This document shows positions 24,020 to 35,259 of a stretch of DNA of 64,000 nt, piece by piece. The notes under the pieces are model-generated. The model made no database searches. It worked only from the letters and a program-made list of their open reading frames with translations, and had not been told where the DNA came from. The position numbers and the translations under genes are program-made. Positions within the stretch are counted from its first letter, which is position 1. Each line of letters begins with the position of its first letter. Origin of the DNA: Talpa occidentalis (taxonomy: Eukaryota > Chordata > Mammalia > Eulipotyphla > Talpidae); NCBI RefSeq assembly GCF_014898055.3, contig NW_023601212.1, positions 54,982,329 through 55,046,328 on the forward strand. The letters are read 5' to 3'.

Positions 24020-25210
24020 ATGATTAGAAAGGGCAGAGCTCCCCGGCTCTGCTCAGGTCCTCCAGCCCGGGCTTTTCCCGCCTGCGGTCGGGGTCCCCGC
24101 GTGGGGGCGCACCTCCATCGCGGAGGAGAAGCCCCCAGAGGTCGGGCCCCGGCCTGGGGCGAGATCCGGTGCGCACACACCCCACGCCCCGCCCGCCCGC
24201 GCCCCGGCGTGCAGCTGAGACTGTTACCTCCATCAGTCTCACCTTCAGAGAAATGCGACACTGGTATCCTTCTTCTAGTCGTAGCCGGAGACTGCTGTGG
24301 CGGAAGCTGCCGTGAGTTCTGCTGCTGCTGCGGCAGGCGGGACACATTTCGTGTCTTCATCTCTTCGGCTTCCTCTGGTCTCCGCTGCCTCCGCTGAGAT
24401 CTAAGGTAGTAGTTGCTTTCTCTCACTTCCTCTTTCTCAGAATCGGGCCGGAACTCTTCTCGCGAGCTTCGTTTTCCCGCCCGGGACTTTTCTATGGTTA
24501 CCCGGGGCTCGAAGTCGCCGTACACTTCTGGCGGCTCTTCTGAGAACCTCACTTCCCGCCGGCCGTGACGTGACGGGGAAGGAGTCCCGTACGCAGGCGC
24601 GTCACTGCCGCCGCCATTTTGAGGGCTGAGGCGGCGCCTGGCCTCCCGCAGGGGTGCCCTCGGCGTGACGTAGATCCCCCAATCTTCCCCCATCCGCTCC
24701 GCCCGCCACCCCTCGCCTGCCATAGTTGTTGACGTAGCTTGTAGTCGGTCGCGAAGATGGTTTTGGGGTCCCTGATTCTCCTGCCTTTGATAGCGATGGC
24801 TTCTCGGGGTTTTGGGCGGTGGTCGCGGCGGTCAGGGAGGCAGTTGAGAGTCGCCCGGGCCGCCGCCTGCGTCGTCGCTGCTGTGCTGCAAACCTGCCTC
24901 TGGGCCCATGGTGTGTCCTGAGGGCTGTGGAAGAGGCAGTGCCTGGGCTGGGTCAGCTGCCTAGGGTCACTCCCGCCTCCTGGCTGCAGGCACCAAAGAG
25001 GAGGAGAAGAGGGAGGAGGACGTCGCTGTCCTTGGCCTTTGGGGAGGGAGGAAGGGAGGAGACCGCTGAGAAGGGACAAGTGGCTGGGCAAATTGCCTTG
25101 CCCAAGCGGAGCTGCTAGTTGCAAGTGTGGCCCACACCCAAGGAGACACCCCCAATATGGGAAAGGCCGAGTCCGACGGGGGTGGAGAAGTTTCAGTCCC
25201 GGTTCCCAGG
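24020..25210. promoter_or_regulatory. CpG island over TOR1AIP1 exon 1 and promoter
   Basis: The block is GC-rich and CpG-dense in otherwise AT-rich surroundings, and it covers exon 1, the start of intron 1 and about 490 bases upstream. TGACGT (CRE-like) motifs occur around the start codon at 24566, 24665 and 24730. No TATA box is obvious, which fits a broad CpG-island promoter. The transcription start is not determined. An open frame on the minus strand (25124 down to 24549) overlaps the TOR1AIP1 start in another frame; it would be an overlapping upstream frame only if the 5' UTR extends that far. Confidence 0.75.
24243..24723 (-). CDS. TOR1AIP1: TOR1AIP1 (LAP1) coding exon 1
   Basis: Encodes residues 1-160 of lamina-associated polypeptide 1, an inner-nuclear-membrane protein whose N-terminal nucleoplasmic part binds lamins and chromatin and whose luminal part activates torsinA. 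The translation starts [10 protein letters not shown] and carries blocks I know from human LAP1: [34 protein letters not shown] and [13 protein letters not shown]. It is rich in Arg, Glu and Gln, with a Gln run near residue 135. The start codon has a strong context (A at -3, G at +4). The exon ends SHFSE at a consensus donor (GAAG|GTGAGA) with one base carried over (phase 1). The open frame continues past the donor into the intron to about 23779, which is not coding. It lies within a CpG island. Confidence 0.93.
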
Positions 25211-27277
25211 TTGTTGCGCAGTTTTTCTGAACTTTGTTGATTGACTGCTCCCCCGGCCGTGCCTTATCAAGTGTCTCCAGCCGGAGTGATCATCAGAAAG
25301 ATAATTTTGTAGGTGTCATCTCGGCAATTATTTTGTGCTGAAGCTCCTTATGAAAGCAGTTACCCGGTTTTAAATTTTAAGTCCCCTGTTGAGAGTACAA
25401 AGTCCTATGTACGGGCATACTCAAGTGGATTTACATTGGCAAAATGTACATATAGCAAGCGCAGTCTTATTTCTGATTTTCGTAGAAAAAATCTTAATCG
25501 CAGTCCTGTTCAGAACAAATACTTTGAATAGAGACAGCACTGTAATTTTAACTGGCCATTCATCATTTTTACTTTGATTCTGGGCATGACTTGATAAGCT
25601 GTATTTGATTTATGGTGAAAAGCTATTTCACTTCCGAACACCGTATATACAGATACGGATAATCTGCAAACATCTAACTGAATTTAGACATACTGAAGGA
25701 AGATTAATTAATGTAAACTCAGCATAATTATCGAAAGGAAGATTGATGTTTCTTTCAAATAAATACACTTTCCTTCTTGGAGGGCTTTTCAATAATTGGT
25801 TTTACTGAAAAGACTTAAATTGTAATTCGGATACCAATTACTATACAATGAAGGATTTTGAAAAAATCCTTATTAAAATCCTGCCTTATTATTCTTTCAA
25901 TATTTTAAGTAATATTTAGAATATTTTTGAGTAACTCATTTGTTCCTGAAACTGGGCACATTTCAATGTAGTAAAATCTTAAGGTGCATGGGTACTGTTT
26001 CTTAACGTTTCATACATTTGGCCACAGACAGGAATTGCATGCTGTAGAGAGTCTCTTAGGTTTTAGCTTGTAGGAGCTATTTGCCTTTATTTGCTATATA
26101 TTATAGCCAAAGAAACTGGAGAAGCTAACAAGGGAAATGCTACTTTTATTTTATTTTGTTTTTTTACTCTTAAGGGAAAGTTAAAAACATTTAACCTTGT
26201 GGACTGGATTCCACAGTACATTTGGATTTACTGTTTTCCAACAAAATGCTGGAAAGTATTGATACTTGGTTATACCTGCCTTTCAAGAAGTGCTTTCTCT
26301 ATAAAAAGTGCCTATTATATATTACTCATTAACATATTAGCATAAGTTCTGTAATGTTATTATTAAAGGATATATAAATTTATAGTGTTAATATATATAA
26401 AGTTCATATTATGAATGTGAATGCTTGTATTAAGAGCCCTTTGAAACATTTGCCGGGATAGGTGACTTTGTGGAAACTTGGATACAGACTTGCAAAACAG
26501 GTTTGGGGGGGGAAGCATATTAAAAAACAGAAAGTACAAGTTTTCTGCATATATAGAACAATTAGAGATAACGAAGTTCTACATATTATTGAATACTTGC
26601 ACATGTGTTCTTTTGTAACTTAAAATGCTAGTAAACGTTTAGAAGTGGTTTTAAATGGGTCATGAGAATCTTAAAATCAGAGGCATGCTAAGTTTTAACA
26701 TTAACACATATATTTGCTTAGGATTTTCCTTCTTGTCTAACTTACTTGTAACTGCCTTTCACACCTAGCAACCTTACTACAAATACCAAACTTGCATCAT
26801 TAGCTGTGAGGTAAAGTCAGACTCTTGTCAAACCAGATACTCTGCTGTAGATGTTTTCCAAACTATAAGGATGGCCCCAAAGAAGTGGCATTATAGAGAC
26901 AGTAGACTCAAAGTCTATATTAAAAGGGAATTGCACGACCACCAAAAACAAGAAGAGGCACAAACTTTGTATATTAAATATTTTGGGAATTTGATATTTA
27001 TGGAGGAAGTCAATGAATCAAAAGACAAGACAGGTAGTTGTTTTATAAATTATTCTTTGCTATGATCATTTCTGCTATATTGGCACAGAACAGATGCTAA
27101 ATAAACGTAGGAACTAAATGAGTATATTCTTAGGGAATTTATCATAGAGTAGGGATGATATGCAAAGCAGTTATAATTCAGATTAAGTGACTAGCATTAA
27201 TGTATATGCATCCTTGTTAGGCCTTGGTCTAGGAATCTAGTGTCCTGGATACTGAATTTATAAATAAAGTAACTATT
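25211..27277. other. Inter-promoter segment without recognised gene
   Basis: AT-rich, unique-looking sequence between the two CpG islands. I see only short chance frames and no recognised repeat or RNA gene up to the SINE/LTR compound at 27289. Confidence 0.5.
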
Positions 27278-27288
27278 TTAAATGAAAC

Positions 27289-28028
27289 TTTTTTTTTTAA
27301 AGAGTTATTTATCCATATAAGAACTGGGGTAAAGGCCAGAGGTGTGGGGAGTGAGAGGATTTGTTATAGAGCAACCCTGATATTAAACGGGTTCCTGGCT
27401 GTGGGTCCTCACCCGCGAGCTTTAAAGGGACTTATGAATACTCTACTACAGACACACACAAAAGGTTAATAAAAGGTTTATTTACAAGAGAAAAGGAAAT
27501 AAGGAAAATGTACAACTCAGGGAGAAAATAGGGAAATAAAGTCTTTAATGCGTCCTACCCGATCTGACGACCTGGAAACCCAAAGTCACTCTCAGAGCTG
27601 GCCAGACGCTGCGAGCTGGCGGAGAGCCAAAAATGGGGGATTCCCCCAAAGCCCACGTGTCTGCCTTTTATATCCACCTGGCTGTTTAACCCCACCCTCA
27701 GGTCCCAGCCACCTTCCCTTTGGTGGTGATGGGATTTGGAGTTCCCAGTGTCTTTGGCTTTGACCTGGGGTGGGGGTGGAGTCCACAAAGCCTATATGGA
27801 ATTAGCTTTGGGACATCCTTTTCCCCCTAACAGATTCACCAGAGACAGAGTGGGGAACAGAACAGGCAGACTGACTGAAATACACTGCTGAGGGGAGCAG
27901 GCAGCAAGCCAGCAAAGACCTGCTGCATCATGTGGGTAGCTCCCTGGCCAGGGATCCAACTTCTGCTGCAGTGGCTGGGGACAGCTTCATAGGTTGCCTC
28001 TTAACCCCTTGTGCCACCAGGGAGTCCC
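27289..28028 (-). repeat. SINE split by a solo LTR
   Basis: Reverse SINE whose two halves are 27289-27361 and 27833-28028, interrupted by a 471-bp LTR. The outer duplication TTAAATGAAAC is at 27278-27288 and 28029-28039, so the SINE inserted first. Confidence 0.9.
27362..27832 (-). mobile_element. Solo LTR of an endogenous retrovirus (class I-like)
   Basis: A 471-bp element beginning TGTTA and ending TAACA, flanked by the 4-bp duplication GATT (27358-27361 and 27833-27836). On the minus strand it shows the order of an LTR: a GATATAAAAGG TATA-like box near 27671, then AATAAA-type signals near 27480-27545. There are no internal viral genes, so this is a solo LTR left by recombination. A 4-bp duplication is typical of gammaretrovirus-like (ERV1) elements. 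The family name is not known to me. Confidence 0.88.
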
Positions 28029-28770
28029 TTAAATGAAACATATTAAAATAAGGTTATTTGTACAAGAGTTTTGTATAGGGTAAGCAAAAGTCCAGTTTTT
28101 AACTGAGAAAGCATAATTTCATTGTGCATAATAGTCAAATTTCTGGTCAAAAGGGAAATAAGTAAAATACCAACTATGTCTTGGTAGAAACAAGTAACAT
28201 TGTTTCTAATGAGGAAAAGATGACAAAAATAAAAGGAAGGAAGTTAAAGAGAGAGTAGTTGGCTCCATGTATTCTCCATTCTCAGATGTGGCAGAAACAA
28301 AAATTTTAAAATACTACAAGTCTTGCAGGAAAGGTTATGCTGAAATTAAAATTTAAACTCAGTAAAGTGAGATATAACATTCTTCTACTTAATCTTTGTT
28401 GAATTAGATATTGTAGTCAATTATTAAACACCAAAGAGTGTTTCCAATTCCTGTGACTTCTGCCAAAAGATCAAATCATGTTTACACGAAGGGTCGTTTT
28501 GAACTTGGGCTATGGACTGGACAGACCCTGTTCTAGGTTCTGGAAATACAGATAGCACGAATAGACTTAAATGACGGCCCTCCCTGCCATCTTGGGACTT
28601 CCTATCTAAAGGAGTCAGAGAAAAGTCAAAATAAGTGTGTTGGTTAAAAAGTTTTATGGGGAACGCCTGGGGTCACGTGATCCTGGTCCTGCCGAAAAGC
28701 CTGCCTTCCCTCGCCACTAGGCGGGGATTTGTGCGGCTCCAAGGCGCGGGCTCCCCACGCCTGGGGCCAG

Positions 28771-28901
28771 GGCGGGGAGGGCGGCGGGCGGGGAGGGCGG
28801 CGGGCGGGGAGGGCGGCGGGCGGGGAGGGCGGCGGGCGGGGAGGGCGGCGGGCGGGGAGGGCGGCGGGCGGGGAGGGCGGCGGGCGGGGAGGGCGGCGGG
28901 C
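28771..28901 (+). repeat. 16-bp G-rich minisatellite, about 8 copies
   Basis: The unit GGGCGGCGGGCGGGGA is repeated almost perfectly about eight times inside the TOR1AIP2 promoter island. The G strand has regular runs of three or four G, so it could form G-quadruplexes and bind SP/KLF factors. The long open frames across it in several frames are products of the repeat, not genes. Confidence 0.9.
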
Positions 28902-28921
28902 GTGAGCGGGAGCGCGCCGGC

Positions 28922-28946
28922 GACTACCAGCCCCAGCATTCCGTGC
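28922..28946 (+). promoter_or_regulatory. ZNF143/THAP11-type site
   Basis: The segment has an ACTAC start, a CCCAG core and a trailing GCG, which is the layout of the long SBS motif found near many vertebrate CpG-island promoters (ACTAC...CCCAG.ATGC...GCG). It lies about 155-180 bases upstream of the exon 1 donor, a usual position for this motif. Binding is inferred. Confidence 0.55.
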
Positions 28947-28949
28947 GCC

Positions 28950-29100
28950 TGCCCCCGCCCAAGGCGCTGTCACGTGCGCAGGGTCGCCCGACGCTGGGTT
29001 CGGCGGCGCGGAGGGGTGCAGCCGGCTCGCGGAGCTGGGAGAACGCCCGAGGAGTTCCCCTGACGCTGACAGCCGGCGACTTAAGTCCCCGCCGGAATTG
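28950..29100 (+). other. TOR1AIP2: TOR1AIP2 non-coding first exon (5' end approximate)
   Basis: The sequence GGAATTG|GTAAGTG at 29094-29107 is a near-perfect donor at the downstream edge of the CpG island. The exon end at 29100 is therefore well supported, while the start shown is only a guess. There is no good start codon, which agrees with a 5' UTR exon shared by the IFRG15 and LULL1 transcripts. Confidence 0.6.
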
Positions 29101-30230
29101 GTAAGTGAACTAAATGTACATGCAACTTTCCCGTGTTTTAATGTTTGATCTCTCTTCTTTCGAAAGATCTTTTTAAGAAACGACCTCTCCCCACCCCCAC
29201 CCCTTTACCGCAAAACCCTTAAACTGAGTAGATTAGGGGTGTTATTTTTTTTGTTTTGGAGTAAAAAGACGAAAGCAGAACCTTATTGACATTAAACAGA
29301 ATAAAGGGTGGGGATACGTGTTTGCCTTGGACTTTGAGACGAGAAGCAGAATCTCTGTGGTTCGAAATGTAAACTCACTACCCGTGTAGGTGGCGATTCC
29401 GCTTTCTCTCTCTGCCCAGCAAGGATCCCACCGTTCGTCCTGTCAAGGCTGAGAAGGTGTAAGTCCCCCTTCCTCTTTTACCCTTAATGGTGCCTTTAAA
29501 AATCATGGAACTTGCAAGTGTTAGGAAGACCCTGCAGTTACTATTTTGCTTCCATGGTCTATTTGTCCTTCCAGTTGTATTTCATAGCTGATGAAAGTTT
29601 ACCCTTTTCTCTTTCCTTTAAGACAGGAGGTGGACGTAGTCCTCTTCACTCCGTCTGCAGTGCTTGCTTGTTGGACTTTATACACAGGAATAGAAATGAG
29701 TCATCTTACCTGATTAAGCAAACCTTTTGTTTCGGTTTTACTCTCTTTGGATTTTAAAACAACTTATTTGATCTAGATCTCTCTATACTAAAGTTCTATA
29801 TATCTTTTCCTTGTCTCCGTTTTTCTAAAGATTGAGGATTATGTCGACTGTCCTTATTAATCAGTTTTATTTTTTAAGCACTTGATTATTTACAAATGGT
29901 CGATGGAAGGTGATTTAATGGAAGAAGGAATTTCGTGGTAGAGGTACTAAGCAATGTTCTTGGGAATCTGTGTGTGGATTAGAACAGTTTGAAAAATTTA
30001 CACTTCTGTGAACACTTTAAATGAGAGCCTTTCCTTAGTAATATTTATTATGCTGGATGCAGAGCCCACTAACTGATTACCAAATTTGCTGCTGATTTAT
30101 CACATAATCATGAATGACTCATTTAAGTTTTGTTTCACTTATTTCCCCTCCTAGTTGAGAGGTAATACTAGCTTGAGAGCTTCTTTAACTCACACAGTAA
30201 CTTATAAATAATTTAGCCAATTATTTGAAG

Positions 30231-30512
30231 GTTTTTTTTAAAGATTTATTTATTTATGCATACAAGAGCTGGGGTACAGGCCAGAGGTATGTGTGGTGGG
30301 GCTGGGGGAGAGGATTCACCAGAGACAGAGTGGGGAACAGAGCAGGCAGACTGACTGAAATACACTGCTGAGGGGAGAAGCGGGCCAGTCAGGAGAGGTC
30401 TGCTATGCCATGTGGGTAGCTCCCTGATTGGCCAGGGATCGAACTTGTGCTGCAGAGGCTGGAGAGAGCTTCATAGGTTGTGTCTTAACCCTTTGTGCCA
30501 CCAGGGTGGCCC
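30231..30512 (-). repeat. tRNA-derived SINE in TOR1AIP2 intron 1
   Basis: Reverse copy with A-tail as T-run at the left and head ending GGTGGCCC. No clear target duplication is seen. Confidence 0.88.
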
Positions 30513-31479
30513 ATGTTGTCTATTTCAACAATGTATTTCATCTTGTATATATTTTTGCCTAAGAAAAAAATTTTAAACTGTATTCCATGAAAATCCACAT
30601 TTCTCTCTGACCTGCCACTTAAATTTCCTGAAGGAAAATTTGTTCAGAGGGGCCGTCTCTGCTTTTATTACTTTGAGATTGAACACTAAGCCCAGTTTGA
30701 AAGCACATAGTCTTGGAAAAAAATTTAAAAATGGGCTGGTTTTTTTTTTTGTTTTGTATTTAGAATTTTAATTGGTTTAAAATTTCATCAACATGTCTAT
30801 GTTTTATGAACCATTTGTTAAGCTGTGCTCCACAAGAGAGAATTCACCGTAGTGGTTATATATTGCCATGAATTTTGCACAACAAACCAAACATTTGTGA
30901 ATAAAGAAAATAAACAGAGACAGAAACAGAGCCCAGTTTGAATTCCTTTTCTGTTGGGCACATTGCTTTATCATTCTGAGCACATTTCCTCCTCTGTTAA
31001 TTGGAGATTAATTAGAATATTAAATGGGTTAGTTTAAGACTCAATAAATGGAAACTTACTACTAATTAACGTTACTTCCTCTTTACAAATATTAAAGATT
31101 TGGCACATGATTCTGGGAATCAAAATAGGGAGAAAGAAAATTGACATAATTCCACTACCTCAGCAGATCAACTTGTTTTTTTATATACTCTCCTTTAGCC
31201 CTTAGCCATAGGTATACATGTTATTACTTGTAAATTTAATGTTTATGCAAAAAAGTCAAATTTAAAACATTCGTTTGTTAACTTCTGAAGATTTTGTTTT
31301 AACTATATAAATATATATGTCCTTATATATATATTTTTATATATATAAATTATTCTGTTCTGCTGTTGAAAAAAAGCAGAACTTTCCTTTAGTGCAGTTT
31401 TCACTTTTCCCATTCCAAAAAATACAACCCGTAGTTGTACTTTTATTTCATAGGTCAAATAATAAGGATTAACAGTTTA

Positions 31480-31590
31480 TGAGGCCTTTTGTGTACCTGT
31501 TGTGGTTAGTGGGCCACATTATCTCATTTAACCCTCACAATTCCTCTGTTGTCTAGGTGGAGTTATTCTGTTTTGTGGTTAAGAAGACCA
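31480..31590 (+). mobile_element. MIR fragment
   Basis: The segment ATTATCTCATTTAACCCTCACAATTC followed by GTGGAGTTATTCTG is the familiar centre of MIR. Confidence 0.6.
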
Positions 31591-31999
31591 ACCCCTCGAG
31601 AAGAGTTCACAGGGTGTGCTGTTGAGCTTCTTGAGGCCGGAAAGTCTTCCTTCAGGGACAGTGTTGCAAGGGTTTTATGTGTGTAGATCCACTATATGTA
31701 TATGGCTGTTAGAGCATATGTGTAGGTAGGGTTGATCCTAGAGACCAACTCATAACTTCTTTGTATAAAAGCAATAGTGTTTGTACTTTAGAACTACTGT
31801 GACCACCAAGCTAAAAAATACATTATAGGAAAATAATAAGAATAGGGAAATGTTTAGTGTCTTTATTGGTTGTGGCAGTAAAAATATGATTTATGCACAA
31901 GTTACTAAGACTAAATTTTTCCTATTTTTATTAGAGATAAACATAATAAACTTAGGTTTCATAGTGAAGGGTGAAGGAAAACTTAACTTTTTTTATTTA

Positions 32000-32165
32000 T
32001 GGCACTGCTTCTTAAACTTTATAGAGAATCAGGGTCATTTTGTGAACCTGCTAAAACACAAATTCCTGTGCTAGACCCACAGAGATTCTGTTGGGCTGGG
32101 ACCCGAAAATTTGCATTTCTGACAAGTTCCCAGGTCATGCAAATGATTCCCAGCTAATGAGTTTT
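32000..32165 (-). mobile_element. MER5A-like hAT transposon fossil
   Basis: Contains AAAATTTGCATTTCTGACAAGTTCCCAGGT and the matching GATTCTGTTGGGCTGGG arrangement, typical of MER5A/Charlie-derived copies. Confidence 0.65.
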
Positions 32166-34664
32166 GTAAGAGAGCAAATAATAGTGGTGGTTATCCAGGT
32201 TGTTGGCCTGACAATGAAACACAACAGCAGTGAGCACCTAGATGTTGTTTTTTAAAACATATTCCTTTGATCAGAGAAACCAGGACTTTTCTGAGAAGTA
32301 TAGATATATTAGTGTCTGCATGTAACTGTCCCTTTGTAAAAAAAAAAAGTTTCCCAAGGAAGTAATTGAGGTACTTTCTCTTCTCATTGAGTACCATTGC
32401 ATTATAACCTAGTAAATTTCATGTGTGCAGCGCTTTGCTTTGTTCCGAGTTTTGTAGTACTTTCTCAAATTCCCTTTCAAAAATATGGAATAAGCATGGA
32501 TTCATGGAAATACTAGGAAACAGAGTAAGAAATTTTGAAAATAATAATACTGGTATATTGTGACAGTGGATATGCTATAGAAGAGTGGCCAAGCCTTAGA
32601 AATTGAATTTTAAACAGACACAAACAGCCAGTGCAAGTATAGAAATAGCTAAGCTTATACTAGGCCGCACTATTGAAAGCTACCTATTACCCTTTAAGTT
32701 GAAATTTGAACAGAATTTGAACCTTGGACTTTTAGTTCATTAGGGCAAGGTAGGTTGAAATGTACCAATAAATTTCTAAACCAGTTGTTCCCCTTTATGG
32801 TATGCTAGCAATGCACACACACACCTGTTTTGCCTGTCAGTTCCTGGGGTGAGAGGAGAACATTCTGCAGCTGTTTTCTAACTGAGGATCATATTTTTCA
32901 TTTGGCTTATCTGTTCCTAAGAGGGAACACTGTGTGTGCTAAATGGTGCTGAAGATTGTCTCACTGTGCCATCTCTCAGTGATCTCAAGACTTTGCCAAA
33001 TTAAAAGTAGTTCCTCACCAAAACATGCTGAAGACTTTTTTCAGGAACATTTATTTTCAAAATCTTTTTTTAGCAAGGCATTATTTCAGGTTATATGAAT
33101 TCAAAAGAAGAGTGATTCCTTTTTTCCCCATACTCCTTAATCCTATAAATGCAGAACTAGTATGTAACTCTAGTTCAGTATGAAACTCTTATCAGAGAAA
33201 CTATCTCTTACAAAAATAGTTTTATTATTGATTAGCCTTATAAAACCCTGGGGAAGAAAATATTTTAAATAGTGACTCAAGAAGGTTTAAAGCATTTCTG
33301 TTTTTTTCTTTGTGCCTTTTGATTTTATCTATCATGAAGAGTTGGCTAAGGCTGAAGTCTAACAGATAGCTACTGGAAAATTCTCCCTAGTCATGACTCA
33401 ATCTGAAATTCAGTTATTATCCTACCACTAAAAAGGATGAGGAAATTTTTGTCTTATCCAAGGCAGGTTTGAGCTTGCTTACTAAAATCCATGTAGGAAA
33501 TACCAAAGAATGAAATGGAATCAGAATATGTAGAGAAAATAATTATTTAATATGTAATAAATGCCACTGTTAGTAGCTGTAAAAATTTCACTGGGTTAAA
33601 TAGAACTGCATTTTCCATTTTGGTGTTATATTATTTTCTAAATTTTCTTCTAATGAAGTTTTAGGAAGAATCTTAACCTTAATTCTCTCGCACAAAAAAA
33701 CCTCTTATTTTTCTTTTGTATAGTATTTATGCAGTTAGAGATGCTCTTTAAACTTGTTTTTTGCCCTGTTAATTGGTTAGAAGGCTTGTTTGAAAATGCA
33801 GACATTCCAGGTTCTTTTCTGGGCCTTCTTGATTTTCCTGTGTTTCTTCAAGTGATATTTTTAAATCCATCTTAATGTCCCTGGCCTTTATTTAAATATA
33901 CTGGTGCTAGTCTGGATTCCCTGGACATTTGGAAGTCTTACAGTTTTTCTACCTAGATCCATACTACTTGGCGTTGGACCTAGTATAAGATTCCTCAGTC
34001 ACTAAAATAATTACATTTAAGAGTCAGTAGAAAAATGGTGGTTCTCAGAGTGTTTTCAGCATTTCTTCAAGCCTGATGGTAATCATATTTACCTTACACC
34101 TACCACTTTTCACTTATGCTAATGGAGTTGAAGAAGGAAGCAAATCCAGAATGCCTTATTTTTCCAACCTGAAGATACAGGGTCAAAATATAGGATGTTT
34201 CTAAACCAAAGCTAGTAACACTAGTTTTCTTAGGCATCCTGATTAGCAGATCTGCATGTCTAATAAAAATGAGAAAATGAAATTGCAAGAATGCAGGTTC
34301 TTTGGACAGCTTTCCAAAATGAGATTGGAGGATGGTTAGCAATAAATGTTTTTGATTGTAAAATGATTAGTGCCTAATGGTTTTAAACCATTTCACATTT
34401 CTTGGGAGCTTAAAATATGTGTTCTCTTCCCAGAAAAAGAATGTGCATTTAAAAATTTTAATTATAAATTTTATTCCTAATTTTAGGGGATTCTGGACTC
34501 CCTGAAACCTACCTAGCTCTTTCTGTGTGGAAGTAGATTCTGAGAGTTGATTTCTTCCTATCCCAGTATTTGAATCCACACAGTCAAATAGTATATTCTA
34601 GCTTTGCAAATGGTTTATGAAAAGGCTAAACTGTTTGCAAATCTAAACTGTCAGTGCTTCAGAA

Positions 34665-34860
34665 AGGCAGTATCTTATAATGGTTAAGAGTAAAGGCTCT
34701 GAAACCAGTCTGCTTGGATTTAAATACTGATTTCCCTACAATGGTGTTTCTCTATGACCTGTGTGACCTTATTATTGTTAAGGATTATGTGAATTAATAC
34801 AGATTAAGTGCTTAGAACTGAGAGTGGCACTCTATGCTAGCTATTGTTATTATCTCACAA
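34665..34860 (+). mobile_element. MIR fragment
   Basis: TAATGGTTAAGAGTAAAGGCTCTG... CTGACCTGTGTGACC-type wording, ending in a TATTGTTATTAT stretch, fits MIR. Confidence 0.65.
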
Positions 34861-35259
34861 AGGGTTGCTGATGAATACCTGGCAAAGAAAGGTTCTCTAG
34901 GCTGCCTCTTGCTTGGAGTAAGGGTGTCTCTAATTTTCACAAGCACCATGTGATGTAACAGTACGCACTGATGCTTGCCTTCATGGAATATGTCAAGAAG
35001 AACTTCCTTTTCTACTCCAGCATTGGGCAGACCTCCTTCCCCGTATTCTGTGGAGTTGTTTAAAATTTTATGAGAAACAGAGATCCGTTTCTTATAGGAC
35101 TCTTCTTTTTCTTATCAGTCAGCAGCTTTGTCTCTGAGCAGAGTAACTGCTGCTACTCTTATTCACATTGTACAATTTTGGTTGTCTGCTAATCTCTTTT
35201 TGTGGCCCATTCCTATTTTAATTCAGTTCTTCTTTTGTTTTAGAGATTATGCAATCTGT

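Larger units (their letters stand above)
1..24723 (-). other. TOR1AIP1: TOR1AIP1 gene span (partial, 3' part outside window)
   Basis: The gene runs leftward from the start codon at 24723 and leaves the window at position 1. Seven coding exons can be placed from sequence: 24243-24723, 22624-22704, 17709-17774, 16731-16775 (optional), 6368-6406, 4736-4822 and 1769-1825. They have GT-AG borders and all join in phase 1. They encode the nucleoplasmic part of lamina-associated polypeptide 1, about 285 residues if every exon is used. The exons for the transmembrane helix and the torsin-activating luminal domain are not in the window. The introns hold SINEs, an antisense L1 block, MIR, L2 and MER2-like fossils, listed separately. 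Confidence 0.9.
28671..29110. promoter_or_regulatory. CpG island and promoter of TOR1AIP2
   Basis: This is the second GC-rich CpG-dense block, directly upstream of a consensus donor at 29101. It contains two GTCACGTG E-boxes (28672-28679 and 28969-28976), a ZNF143/THAP11-like site (28922-28946) and a G-rich minisatellite (28771-28901). The distance to the TOR1AIP1 start, about 4.3 kb, agrees with the separation I remember for the human divergent pair. Confidence 0.75.

Noticed and set aside
28635..29063. 142-codon frame in the TOR1AIP2 CpG island, and its reverse-strand partners
   Set aside because: Produced by the 16-bp minisatellite, which stays open in several frames; no codon bias or homology.
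31300..31350. AT-rich palindromic stretch as a possible structured RNA or origin
   Set aside because: A simple TA-repeat run explains it; there is no further structure around it.
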